From the NCBI GenBank assembly GCA_015060335.1, contig SUYR01000004.1, positions 60,191-124,190 on the forward strand: a stretch of DNA of 64,000 nucleotides, written 5' to 3'. Position numbers and translations under genes: made by a program. Positions 19,466 to 28,815 of this stretch are shown here, in pieces. Below the pieces are notes generated by a model. That model was not told the origin of the DNA. It was given only the letters and a program-made list of their open reading frames with translations, and ran no database searches. The DNA is from Bacteroidales bacterium. GTDB lineage: Bacteria > Bacteroidota > Bacteroidia > Bacteroidales > UBA932. Numbering within the stretch: position 1 is the first letter of the stretch; each line of letters starts with the position of its first letter.

Positions 19466-20968
19466 TTAATTGTTTTCATAGAATTCCGGTTTTACCCTAC
19501 GAAGGGAAAAACGGTACGTGAGATTTATACCTGCACGTGTAATTCCGAAATGATGTTTATCCTGATGTTCGACAAACTCCCACATTGTTCCGTTATATGC
19601 AGCGGTATTGTGAGCATAGTGAGCATATCCGACTCCCAGGAGGAACTCGATTCCCCAATTTGCCTTATGACCAAGTCCGAGCGAATAACCATATGTAAAG
19701 CCGGCGCTCCATGCAGGATTTGAGTTGCCTGCATCATGGAAATTACCTTCCCAGACATCCTTAGGACCGTTCTGATATAGAAGCCCGTCAGTCCATTGCA
19801 TTGTGTACCAGCCTAATCTGGCATGCACTCCGACAAAACTGCCCTTGCGCATTGTATTGCCCTTTATCCACCAGCGGAGCTCCGGTGTCAGACCATAGAA
19901 ATTGGTATTTGTGTCTTCCTTGCAGAAGATATTTGTATGAGTGAGCCAACCCTCGATATCAAGCGAAACACTCTTGCCGATCTGGAATTCTACTCCTACC
20001 ATAGGCACAGCCAGAGCGTCTGCTATGAGATTGGTCTTCAAGCCCATCATCCACGGGGTATCCCAATATTTCTTCGGTCTTTCATAAGCAGCTCTATACT
20101 GCTCGTATGCCTGATCAAGCATAGTTGCAGTCACCGGGTTCTGGACCGGAGTCTGCACCTGTGTCTGTACTTCAACAGGCTGAGCAACAGGAGCGTCCAC
20201 ATATACAGTATCTTTCACGACTACTACCGGAGCAGGCTGTCTTACAACAAACACCGTATCTCTCACATAAACCGTATCCTTGGCTGTTTCAACAACGGTT
20301 TCCTTCATGACCGGTTCCTCAACCGGAGCCGTAAGATAAGGTTTTGTAGGATCCCATTTGCAATAGATGGCAAATCTGACACATCTGAGTTTTGGGAAAA
20401 AGTCCTTCTGAAGAGTCTTCCACACCTTTCCACCATCAAGTTTCTGAAGCGCAGTCTTTCTTTCTCCCCACTTCTTTGTCCTTATAATATATAGTATCTC
20501 AGCCTTATATGGCAGATCAGAGGCTGCCACCAGTTCTGCAAGACGGTCCCAGTCCTCATTAAGGCTTTCCTTGTGTATCTTGTATTCCGGTATTCCTGTA
20601 ATCTCCGTCAGATATTCTGCTGCGGCATCGGTTCTTGCCTGACTGAGCGTAACATTCTCTCCCCAAAGTCCGTCAGGACAAGTACTGCCACAGATCCATA
20701 CCTGCAACAACTCCTTGGACGGGTCCTGAAGGACCTGACTCAATTCGTAAACGGCCGCATTGAATTTAGGATAATTGACCAGACGAGCTACACCACGAGG
20801 TAGCATGATTGATGTCAGAACGCTGTCTGCATAAAGAGTCTTTGTACCGATATCTTCCAGTTTGATATAACGTATATAGGACTGCGAATTCGCAATCTGA
20901 CCGGACAAAAGGCAGAACATGACTGCCAGAAGGGCAAATTTACCCCTGAAACAACTCATATTATTCAT
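19466..20968 (-). CDS. DUF3575-like / OmpA-like envelope protein
   Basis: 500 aa; signal peptide; OmpA-like QARTDAAAEYLTEITGIPEYKI; DTVYV-rich linker; C-terminal MMGLKTNLIADALAVPMVGVEFQIGKSVSLDIEG typical of DUF3575. Confidence 0.75.
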   Translation of the reverse strand: MNNMSCFRGKFALLAVMFCLLSGQIANSQSYIRYIKLEDIGTKTLYADSVLTSIMLPRGVARLVNYPKFNAAVYELSQVLQDPSKELLQVWICGSTCPDGLWGENVTLSQARTDAAAEYLTEITGIPEYKIHKESLNEDWDRLAELVAASDLPYKAEILYIIRTKKWGERKTALQKLDGGKVWKTLQKDFFPKLRCVRFAIYCKWDPTKPYLTAPVEEPVMKETVVETAKDTVYVRDTVFVVRQPAPVVVVKDTVYVDAPVAQPVEVQTQVQTPVQNPVTATMLDQAYEQYRAAYERPKKYWDTPWMMGLKTNLIADALAVPMVGVEFQIGKSVSLDIEGWLTHTNIFCKEDTNTNFYGLTPELRWWIKGNTMRKGSFVGVHARLGWYTMQWTDGLLYQNGPKDVWEGNFHDAGNSNPAWSAGFTYGYSLGLGHKANWGIEFLLGVGYAHYAHNTAAYNGTMWEFVEHQDKHHFGITRAGINLTYRFSLRRVKPEFYENN

Positions 20969-21102
20969 TAGTCAAGAATCTTTCAACCCGCGAAGGTAGT
21001 ATTTTTTTCTAAAATCACAAAATCGCGCAGAATGCAGCCATGACATCAGTCTATATTTATATATGTCAACCAGGCTGGTTTTCAGAAAACAAAAAAAATC
21101 AC

Positions 21103-21110
21103 TACCTTTG
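21103..21110 (+). promoter_or_regulatory. Bacteroidetes -7 box TACCTTTG upstream of parE
   Basis: TAnnTTTG match 21 bp upstream of ATG 21131. Confidence 0.6.
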
Positions 21111-21130
21111 CATGAATTTGTCCTTATACT

Positions 21131-23056
21131 ATGGCACAGGAAAACATACAGATCAACAATTACACAGACGACAACATCAAGACCCTTGAAGGTGTTGAAC
21201 ATATCCGTCTCAGACCGGGTATGTACATCGGTACGCTTGGAAACGGAGATGATGCGGCAGACGGAATATACGTACTCCTCAAGGAGGTAGTGGATAACTC
21301 TATCGACGAATTTTCAGCAGGTTTCGGAAAACAGATACAGATTACAGTCACTGAAAAGGAAGTGTCTGTAAGAGACTTCGGTAGAGGTATTCCTCTCAAT
21401 TCGGTCGTCAAGGCTGTAAGTATCCTGAATACCGGAGGTAAGTATGACAGCAAGGGATATAAGAAGTCTGTCGGACTTAACGGTGTCGGTCTCAAGGCAG
21501 TGAACGCATTGTCTTCCAATTTTTATGTTGAAGCTTACAGGGACGGAATGTGTTCATATGCAGAATTCAGTGCCGGCAAGCTTCTGAATGACGGAATGAA
21601 AGAGACGAAGGAGAAGAACGGAACGTATGTGAAGTTCACTCCTGACGAAAACCTGTTCGTAGGATATTCTTACCGTATGGATACCGTGGAGTCCATGATC
21701 AAGAACTATTCTTATCTGAAAAAGGGACTCACGCTCAATCTCAACGGTACAGCATATAAATCTGAGAACGGTCTTCTTGACCTTATAAACGAGAAACTTT
21801 CGGAAGAGCCACATTATGCTCCTATACATATTGCCGGCGAAGATATCGAGATAGTGATAACACACGGCAACAGCTATGGCGAGAACATCACGTCGTTCGT
21901 GAACGGACAGAACACACGCGACGGAGGTACTCATCTTGCAGCTATCAGGGAGGCAGTATCAAAGACACTCAAGGAGTTCTTCAAGGTGTGGTCTAAAAAG
22001 GATTTCGCACCGGAAGACATCCGTCAGGGCATAATAGGAGCCATCAGCATCCAGATACAGGAGCCTATATTCGCCAATCAGGCAAAGACCAAGCTCGGCT
22101 CTACATACATGTGGAATCAGGAGATTGAGAATGAGGACGGCACCCGCAGCTACGATATAGGTCCTACAATCAGATCTTTTGTAAACGATTTCGTCAAGAC
22201 CAATCTGGACAATTATCTCCATATGCACAAGGAGATAATCCCTGCCCTTCAGGACAAGATTGCATCTTCAGAGAAAGAGCGTCAGGAGATTTCATCTATC
22301 CAGAAGAAGGCAAAGGAGCGCAACAAGCGTACGAGCGTATATAACAAGAAGCTCAGAGACTGCAAATATCATTATAAGGACAAGCTTCCTGCAGCGAAGG
22401 AAGAACTCAGAGACCTCACAAGCATATTCATCACGGAGGGAGACTCTGCGAGCGGAACTATCACAAAAGCCCGCAACGCAGAGACTCAGGCAGTATTCTC
22501 GCTCCGAGGCAAGCCTCTGAACTGCTACAAGGAGGGGCCGAAGAAATTTGCGGAGAATGAAGAGCTCAATCTGCTCATCAACGCTCTCGGACTGGAAGAG
22601 GACATCGACGACCTCAGATACAGAAGAATCATTGTGGCAACCGATGCCGATGACGACGGAATGCACATACGAATGCTTGTCCTCACATTCTTCCTCAAGT
22701 ATTATCCGGATCTGGTCAGACGAGGACATGTATATATCCTTCAGACCCCTCTTTTCCGTGTAAAGAACAAGAAGGAAGTCATGTACTGCTACAATCAGGA
22801 AGAAAGGGATGCAGCCGTGAAAAAGCTTAAGACCGGCGTAGAGATAACACGATTCAAAGGTCTTGGAGAGATTTCATGGAATGAGTTCACTGAATTCATC
22901 GGAGACAAGATGAGGCTGGACAAGGTCAAGCTCAGTGACGAGGAATCCATTGCCGAGATCCTCGAATTCTATATGGGAGACAACACTTTTGAAAGACAGA
23001 ACTTCATCAGGCATAATCTTAGGTCTGAAGCAGAACTGGAAGATGTAAATATTTAA
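21131..23056 (+). CDS. parE: DNA topoisomerase IV subunit B (type IIA, GyrB/ParE family)
   Basis: [51 protein letters not shown]; a distinct full gyrB occurs at 49361. Confidence 0.9.
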   Translation: MAQENIQINNYTDDNIKTLEGVEHIRLRPGMYIGTLGNGDDAADGIYVLLKEVVDNSIDEFSAGFGKQIQITVTEKEVSVRDFGRGIPLNSVVKAVSILNTGGKYDSKGYKKSVGLNGVGLKAVNALSSNFYVEAYRDGMCSYAEFSAGKLLNDGMKETKEKNGTYVKFTPDENLFVGYSYRMDTVESMIKNYSYLKKGLTLNLNGTAYKSENGLLDLINEKLSEEPHYAPIHIAGEDIEIVITHGNSYGENITSFVNGQNTRDGGTHLAAIREAVSKTLKEFFKVWSKKDFAPEDIRQGIIGAISIQIQEPIFANQAKTKLGSTYMWNQEIENEDGTRSYDIGPTIRSFVNDFVKTNLDNYLHMHKEIIPALQDKIASSEKERQEISSIQKKAKERNKRTSVYNKKLRDCKYHYKDKLPAAKEELRDLTSIFITEGDSASGTITKARNAETQAVFSLRGKPLNCYKEGPKKFAENEELNLLINALGLEEDIDDLRYRRIIVATDADDDGMHIRMLVLTFFLKYYPDLVRRGHVYILQTPLFRVKNKKEVMYCYNQEERDAAVKKLKTGVEITRFKGLGEISWNEFTEFIGDKMRLDKVKLSDEESIAEILEFYMGDNTFERQNFIRHNLRSEAELEDVNI

Positions 23057-23058
23057 TT

Positions 23059-23610
23059 ATGTGGAGAAAATTCTGCGGATGGCTACTCCGCACATTGGGT
23101 TGGACTGCAGTTGACCCGGTAGCCCCTGAAGACAAATGTGTCATTCTTGGAGTACCCCACACTTCAATATGGGATTTTGTGATCTCATACCTTTATTATG
23201 TATCGGTTGGCGGCAAGCCATACTGCATGATCAAGGGTGAACTCTTCTGGGGACCTCTGGGATGGCTCCTGAGAAAGTTGGGAGGAATTCCTGTAAACCG
23301 CAAGAAAGGAAGCAAAGTGGCAATCAGCGTAATCAACGAAATGAAGAGAACACCCGTTGTGCACCTTGCACTTGCACCGGAGGGCACCCGCAAACCGGTA
23401 AAACGCTGGAAGACAGGATTTCACACTATAGCTCGTGAAGTGGGCTGTCCTGTATATATGGGATATTTCGACTGGGGTACAAAGCGCATCGGCCGCGGAC
23501 ACAAGGTGGAGCTTACTGATGATGCAAAAGCAGACATGGTACGCATCCAGGCTCTATACGAAGAAATGCATCTTACCGGAAAGCATCCGGACATGTACAT
23601 AACCAAATAA
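23059..23610 (+). CDS. 1-acyl-sn-glycerol-3-phosphate acyltransferase-like (PlsC family)
   Basis: VPHTSIWDF (HX4D-like) and APEGTRKPV motifs. Confidence 0.85.
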   Translation: MWRKFCGWLLRTLGWTAVDPVAPEDKCVILGVPHTSIWDFVISYLYYVSVGGKPYCMIKGELFWGPLGWLLRKLGGIPVNRKKGSKVAISVINEMKRTPVVHLALAPEGTRKPVKRWKTGFHTIAREVGCPVYMGYFDWGTKRIGRGHKVELTDDAKADMVRIQALYEEMHLTGKHPDMYITK

Positions 23611-23626
23611 CCTAATTTCATCAATT

Positions 23627-25309
23627 ATGATTCAATTGTACAAGCGTATGCAGAGAATGAGGGAGAAGTATGTTGATACTATCGCCAAACTCTATGAATA
23701 CGCAACTACTGTGTACGCAAAAAATCAGTACACACAATGGTATGACACCAAAGAAGGCGGATATACATATACCACATTCAAGGGTAAATGTGACAGTCTG
23801 TCAAAAAAACTTACACAATACGGTATCGGCTCAGGTGACAAGGTTGCGATTCTCTCGCAGAGCATGCCTAACTGGTCTGTCGCATTCTTCGCGACTGTTC
23901 CGTTCGGCAGAATTGCAATTCCTATCCTGCCAGACAGCTCGGAGAATGAAGTAACAAACATCATCAACCACTCTGAGACAAAAGTTCTGTTCGTATCCGA
24001 AAGATTGAGGGGAAAGATCAGCCAGGAGGTCATGGACAAGATGACATTGGTCATCAACATCGACAATTTCGAGACAATAAAGGCCGACGACGACCAGTTT
24101 ACCTGCGACGGCAAGACATCGATCCCGACACCTGATGATATAGCCACAATCATCTACACATCAGGAACTACAGGTAGTGCAAAAGGAGTAGTACTCAGCC
24201 ACCGCAACCTTGCATCCAATGTGATAACTTGCTATCACTCATGCAAGAGGAACGAAAGAGACAGATGGCTTTCAATCCTTCCGATGGCACATACACTCGA
24301 GATGACTCTCAGTATGCTGTACCCAATGTACTGCGGAGCCACCGTTTACTATCTCCAGAAACCGCCTGTACCTTCAATCCTGATGAAGGCCCTCAAGATA
24401 GTGAAGCCTACTACAATGCTCACAGTACCTATGATCATCGAGAAGGTATATAAGGGCAGCGTGCTTCCTACAATCAAGAAGAGCCGTACACTCACATGGA
24501 TGAACGAGCATATGAACGGACTTATGTGCAAGATCATCGGCATCAAGCTCAAGGCTACATTCGGCGGACATATTTCATTCTACGGTATCGGTGGAGCCAA
24601 GCTCGATCCTGAAGTGGAGGCATTCCTCCTCAAGGCAGGTTTCCCATACGCAATCGGTTACGGACTTACCGAGACCTCGCCACTTCTGGGTTATGCAATG
24701 AAAGGCTGGAGAGCTGTAGGCTCCTTCGGATATCCTGTATATAATGTAAAGCTCAAGCTGCATGATGTGAATCCGGAGACCGGAGAAGGTGAAATCGTTG
24801 CCAAAGGTCCGAATGTAATGCTCGGATACTACAAGGATCCTAAGAGAACCAAGAGCGTATTTACAGAAGACGGCTGGTTCCGCACAAGCGACATAGCTGT
24901 TATGGACGAAAAGGGCCGTTTCTTCATCAAGGGACGTAACAGCAACATGATTCTCGGACCTTCCGGCGAGAACATCTATCCTGAGGAAATCGAGAACGTG
25001 ATCAACAATGTAGAGGGTGTGAACGAGTCTATCGTCGTTGAAAGAGACGGAAAGCTTGTGGCTCTCGTTCAGCCGCTTGAGAACTACATCGAGTGGGACA
25101 AGGAAGGCGAAGACAAACTCTATGAAAAGCTTGACGCATGGAAGAGCAAAGTGCTCAAGATGGTCAACAAGAATGTCAGCAAGGCTTCTCAGGTAAGCTC
25201 AGTAGAGGTAATGAAAGAGCCTTTCGAAAAGACCGCCACACAGAAGATCCGCCGCTTCAAATACAAGGAATCGGCACCGACTGTAGAGGAAGAACAGAAA
25301 GAAAAATAG
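23627..25309 (+). CDS. AMP-binding long-chain fatty acid-CoA ligase
   Basis: YTSGTTGSAKGVVLSHRN, GYGLTETSP, GWFRTSDIA, KGRNSNMI motifs. Confidence 0.92.
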   Translation: MIQLYKRMQRMREKYVDTIAKLYEYATTVYAKNQYTQWYDTKEGGYTYTTFKGKCDSLSKKLTQYGIGSGDKVAILSQSMPNWSVAFFATVPFGRIAIPILPDSSENEVTNIINHSETKVLFVSERLRGKISQEVMDKMTLVINIDNFETIKADDDQFTCDGKTSIPTPDDIATIIYTSGTTGSAKGVVLSHRNLASNVITCYHSCKRNERDRWLSILPMAHTLEMTLSMLYPMYCGATVYYLQKPPVPSILMKALKIVKPTTMLTVPMIIEKVYKGSVLPTIKKSRTLTWMNEHMNGLMCKIIGIKLKATFGGHISFYGIGGAKLDPEVEAFLLKAGFPYAIGYGLTETSPLLGYAMKGWRAVGSFGYPVYNVKLKLHDVNPETGEGEIVAKGPNVMLGYYKDPKRTKSVFTEDGWFRTSDIAVMDEKGRFFIKGRNSNMILGPSGENIYPEEIENVINNVEGVNESIVVERDGKLVALVQPLENYIEWDKEGEDKLYEKLDAWKSKVLKMVNKNVSKASQVSSVEVMKEPFEKTATQKIRRFKYKESAPTVEEEQKEK

Positions 25310-25340
25310 ACTTTTTTCAGAAAAACGACTGTTTTTACAC

Positions 25341-25348
25341 TAAATTTG
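25341..25348 (+). promoter_or_regulatory. Bacteroidetes -7 box TAAATTTG upstream of ompA-like gene
   Basis: TAnnTTTG match immediately before the inverted repeat at 25351. Confidence 0.5.
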
Positions 25349-25350
25349 TA

Positions 25351-25402
25351 TTAAGACGTTTCATAACACAATTTAATTAGTAGTGGTTATGAAACGTCTT
25401 AA
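25351..25402 (+). promoter_or_regulatory. 17-bp perfect inverted repeat enclosing the start codon of the ompA-like gene
   Basis: TTAAGACGTTTCATAAC (25351-25367) and GTTATGAAACGTCTTAA (25386-25402), 18-nt loop; ATG at 25389-25391 inside the right arm. Confidence 0.85.
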
Positions 25403-26618
25403 CATTTTTTGGGGAGCTGCGGCTCTCATTGCTGTCACTTTGACAGCCTCTCCGGCATTGCATGCACAGGAGAACGGAAACAGGGATATGGACGGCAAGA
25501 TTGTCCGTGGTCCTTATGAAACTAACCGCTTCGGCGACAACTGGTTCATCGGTGCCGGCGGAGGTATAAACCTATTCCTGAATGAAGGATACAATGTGAA
25601 GATTGGTCCGAGCATTGATGCAAATTTCGGTAAATGGTTCACTCCGGCAGTCGGCATGAGAGTGGGCTATCAAGGTTTCAGCGCACAGGCATGGGCACCT
25701 GAAGCAGGGGTACTTGGAATGAGCCTTGACACCGACAAGAACAAATACCTCCAGAAATTCGGTTATATGTATATCCACGGAGACTTCCTTTGGAATGCAT
25801 CTGATGCTATCGGAGGATATAAGGAAACGCGATTCTGGGATCTTGTTCCTTATCTTCATGCAGGATTTTTCCGCTCATATGGAATGGACAATGTGGATTT
25901 TGCCGACAATGAATTTGCAGCGGGTGCGGGCTTGCTTCACATGCTGAGACTTACTGACAGGCTCGACCTTATCATTGATATGAGAGCGACTGTCGTGAAT
26001 GGCAGAGTTATCAACGACAGCGGTGTATCACTGCTCCCTACAGTGACAGCCGGTCTTGCAGTCGATCTGGGCTGGCCGAATTTCGTGAGGACATCTACCA
26101 TTCTCGGAGCTGTAGAGGTCGCAAACCTTGAGAAGACAGCAATACTTGAAGGTGCCATTGCAGCGCTTGAGGTTGCAAATGCATCACTTGAGGAACAGAA
26201 TGCGAAGCTTGGCAAGGCAAACCAGAAGCTTACCAAGGAGAACACCCAGCTCAAGAATCTCCCTCGCATGGAAGAGACAGATTTCTTCGAGGGCATGACT
26301 CCGGCAATGGTATATTTCAATATCGGAGAGACTACTCTCAACGACAAGGAGATGCAGCATCTTGATTTTCTTGCCAAGAATATCATAGCCAAGGCAGATG
26401 AGGACACCGACATTCTCATTACAGTCATGGGCTCCGCTGACGGCAACACCGGTACTATGAAGCGCAACCAGCATCTCAGCGAGGCACGAGGCAAGTATGT
26501 GTTCGACATCCTCACCACTAAGTACGGAATTTCTCCTGAAAGACTTACTATCAAGGCGGAAGTCGTAAAGAAAGCACCTAAACCTGAGCTCAGCAGGGCG
26601 GTAGTGATTTCATTCTAA
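25389..26618 (+). CDS. OmpA family outer-membrane protein
   Basis: Signal peptide ending LHAQ, N-terminal beta-barrel, coiled coil, C-terminal OmpA-like YFNIGETTLNDKEMQHLDFLAKNI; start taken as MKRLN at 25389. Confidence 0.88.
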   Translation: MKRLNIFWGAAALIAVTLTASPALHAQENGNRDMDGKIVRGPYETNRFGDNWFIGAGGGINLFLNEGYNVKIGPSIDANFGKWFTPAVGMRVGYQGFSAQAWAPEAGVLGMSLDTDKNKYLQKFGYMYIHGDFLWNASDAIGGYKETRFWDLVPYLHAGFFRSYGMDNVDFADNEFAAGAGLLHMLRLTDRLDLIIDMRATVVNGRVINDSGVSLLPTVTAGLAVDLGWPNFVRTSTILGAVEVANLEKTAILEGAIAALEVANASLEEQNAKLGKANQKLTKENTQLKNLPRMEETDFFEGMTPAMVYFNIGETTLNDKEMQHLDFLAKNIIAKADEDTDILITVMGSADGNTGTMKRNQHLSEARGKYVFDILTTKYGISPERLTIKAEVVKKAPKPELSRAVVISF

Positions 26619-26630
26619 TAAATAATTTAC

Positions 26631-26638
26631 TATATTTG
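26631..26638 (+). promoter_or_regulatory. Bacteroidetes -7 box TATATTTG upstream of purT
   Basis: TAnnTTTG match 21 bp upstream of ATG 26659. Confidence 0.55.
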
Positions 26639-26669
26639 CCATGATATAAGAGAACATCATGGCAAATAT
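26632..26669 (+). promoter_or_regulatory. 14-bp perfect inverted repeat spanning the promoter box and purT start codon
   Basis: ATATTTGCCATGAT (26632-26645) and ATCATGGCAAATAT (26656-26669), 10-nt loop; ATG at 26659. Confidence 0.8.
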
Positions 26670-27843
26670 TGGTACAACATTCACAAAATCAGGCAAGAAG
26701 GCCGTTCTTTGCGGCTCTGGTGAGCTTGGAAAGGAAGTCGCAATCGAACTTCAGAGATACGGAGTAGAAGTAGTCGCCCTCGACAAATATGCCAATGCAC
26801 CTGCAATGCATATAGCCCACGGCAGTCACGTGCTGTCCATGCTGGACGGAGAGGCACTCAAATCAGTGATCAAGGAAGAGAATCCGGATTACATCATTCC
26901 TGAGATAGAGGCTATCGCGACAGACAAGCTTGTAGAGCTTGAAAACGAGGGTTACAACGTAATTCCAACTGCAAAGGCTACTCTTCTTACCATGAACCGT
27001 GAAGGTATCAGGCGTCTCGCAGCTGAGACTCTCGGTCTGCCTACTTCACCATATCGTTTTGCACAGACTCGCGAAGAGTTTGACAAGGCGGTGGAGGAGA
27101 TAGGCATTCCTTGTGTCGTGAAGCCTGTAATGAGTTCGTCGGGACATGGTCAGAGTACAATCAAATGTGCTGAAGATATTGACAAGGCATGGAAGATCTC
27201 TCAGGAAGGTGGCCGTGCAGGAAGCGGCAAGGTGATTGTGGAAGGTTTCGTAAAGTTTGACTACGAGATCACTCTCCTTACTGTACGTCACTGTGCCGGT
27301 ACGACTTTCCTCAAGCCGGTCGGACATCATCAGGTGGACGGAGACTACCGTGAATCCTGGCAGCCTCAGGCTATGTCGGAAGATGCAATTGAAAAAGCAG
27401 AAGCTATAGCCAAAGCGATTACAGATGCTCTCGGCGGATATGGCATCTTCGGAGTGGAACTTTTTATCAAGGGAGACGATGTCATTTTCAGCGAAGTGTC
27501 TCCAAGGCCTCATGACACGGGTATGGTGACTATGATTTCTCAGGACATGTCTGAGTTCGCTCTTCACGCAAGAGCAATTCTCGGGCTGCCTATTCCGGAC
27601 GTGAAGTTCTACGGTCCGTCAGCATCCAAGGCAATCGTCGTCGAGGGCAACACAAAGGAATATGAGTTCTGCAATCTCGAAAAGGTACTTGAAGAACCAG
27701 GAGTACAGATCCGATTCTTCGGCAAGCCTGAAATTGCAGGTCACAGACGTGTAGGAGTCATTCTGGCAACAGATGACTCTGTGGCTGCTGCCCTGGCAAA
27801 GGCAGAGCGCGCATACAGCAAGCTTGAAGTGATAGTAAAATAA
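26659..27843 (+). CDS. purT: Phosphoribosylglycinamide formyltransferase 2 (ATP-grasp)
   Basis: [67 protein letters not shown]. Confidence 0.94.
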   Translation: MANIGTTFTKSGKKAVLCGSGELGKEVAIELQRYGVEVVALDKYANAPAMHIAHGSHVLSMLDGEALKSVIKEENPDYIIPEIEAIATDKLVELENEGYNVIPTAKATLLTMNREGIRRLAAETLGLPTSPYRFAQTREEFDKAVEEIGIPCVVKPVMSSSGHGQSTIKCAEDIDKAWKISQEGGRAGSGKVIVEGFVKFDYEITLLTVRHCAGTTFLKPVGHHQVDGDYRESWQPQAMSEDAIEKAEAIAKAITDALGGYGIFGVELFIKGDDVIFSEVSPRPHDTGMVTMISQDMSEFALHARAILGLPIPDVKFYGPSASKAIVVEGNTKEYEFCNLEKVLEEPGVQIRFFGKPEIAGHRRVGVILATDDSVAAALAKAERAYSKLEVIVK

Positions 27844-28689
27844 TTATTTCAGTTTAGCCAGATCGGCCAATTCAAAATCGATACGGATTTTATCTATGAT
27901 AGAGCAGACGATCTTCATCGTTCTGCTCTCTTTCGTATAGTCGGTCGGCGTAATGAAATTCACACGTTCCTGTCTTAGCAGTTTTCTTGCTACATTCACC
28001 TTCTTCTTGTTGGAAGGGTCATAGACTGCAATCGAATGTCCTCCGAACATCTTCACAATCTTCATACAAGGGACATCAGTTTCTCCGTCACCCATATATA
28101 TCATATTAGGGAACGGAACACGTTTGTTGTCTTCTGCCTGACTTTCATTTACCTTCTTATTGTCCCTTACACTCAGGATACCCTTGTTGATCTTGAAAAG
28201 GAACTGGGTCTTTGCAGTGTAATCCACCGCAACACCAGGCCAGACCGCATCTCCGTTTTCATCATACAGAAATGAGCATGCGAAAATCCTTTTGAACTCG
28301 TTGGCGATAGGAGTTCCTTCAATCATGGATGTAAGACCAGAGGAATTGATGTAATGTTCTACCTTCACACCCCTTTGCTTTCCATATTCGTTTACATTTG
28401 AAAACCACTCGAGAACTCCGTCGTATAATTCAACAGCCTCGCCGAATTTCTTGAAATCCTCTCTACGAAGTTTGATTCCGGCTTTCTGTGCTTCATCGAA
28501 CATCAGCTTCATATAACTGAGAATATTGCTGGCATCCTGACCTGATGCAATGTCATCACTCTCCTGCCAGAACTCCTGCGGTTTCTTCCCGATTGCCTGA
28601 ATGAATCCGAATTCCTGCATGTTCCCGGGAGATAAAGTGCCGTCAAAATCATAAACAAGGGCTACGATAGGATATTTCTTCTTGCTCAT
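27844..28689 (-). CDS. HAD-family hydrolase
   Basis: ALVYDFDGTLSPGNM motif and IYMGDGETDVPCM. Confidence 0.85.
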   Translation of the reverse strand: MSKKKYPIVALVYDFDGTLSPGNMQEFGFIQAIGKKPQEFWQESDDIASGQDASNILSYMKLMFDEAQKAGIKLRREDFKKFGEAVELYDGVLEWFSNVNEYGKQRGVKVEHYINSSGLTSMIEGTPIANEFKRIFACSFLYDENGDAVWPGVAVDYTAKTQFLFKINKGILSVRDNKKVNESQAEDNKRVPFPNMIYMGDGETDVPCMKIVKMFGGHSIAVYDPSNKKKVNVARKLLRQERVNFITPTDYTKESRTMKIVCSIIDKIRIDFELADLAKLK

Positions 28690-28777
28690 AAGCGTAATTT
28701 TTCATTAAAAATCACCACAAATCGCGGGGTTTCGCCACAAATATAGTAATTATCAGGAGCTAGGAAACATATTTTAT

Positions 28778-28785
28778 TACATTTG
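28778..28785 (+). promoter_or_regulatory. Bacteroidetes -7 box TACATTTG
   Basis: TAnnTTTG match about 30 bp upstream of ATG 28816. Confidence 0.5.
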
Positions 28786-28815
28786 CAGCCGAAAATTTCA
28801 AAACTGACTATTATT

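Noticed and set aside
19823-20494. 223-aa plus-strand ORF antisense to the DUF3575 gene
   Set aside because: Fully antisense to a well-supported CDS, composition is Cys/His/Arg-rich as expected for a shadow frame.
25937-26554. 205-aa minus-strand ORF antisense to the OmpA-family gene
   Set aside because: Ser-rich shadow frame opposite a clear OmpA-type CDS.
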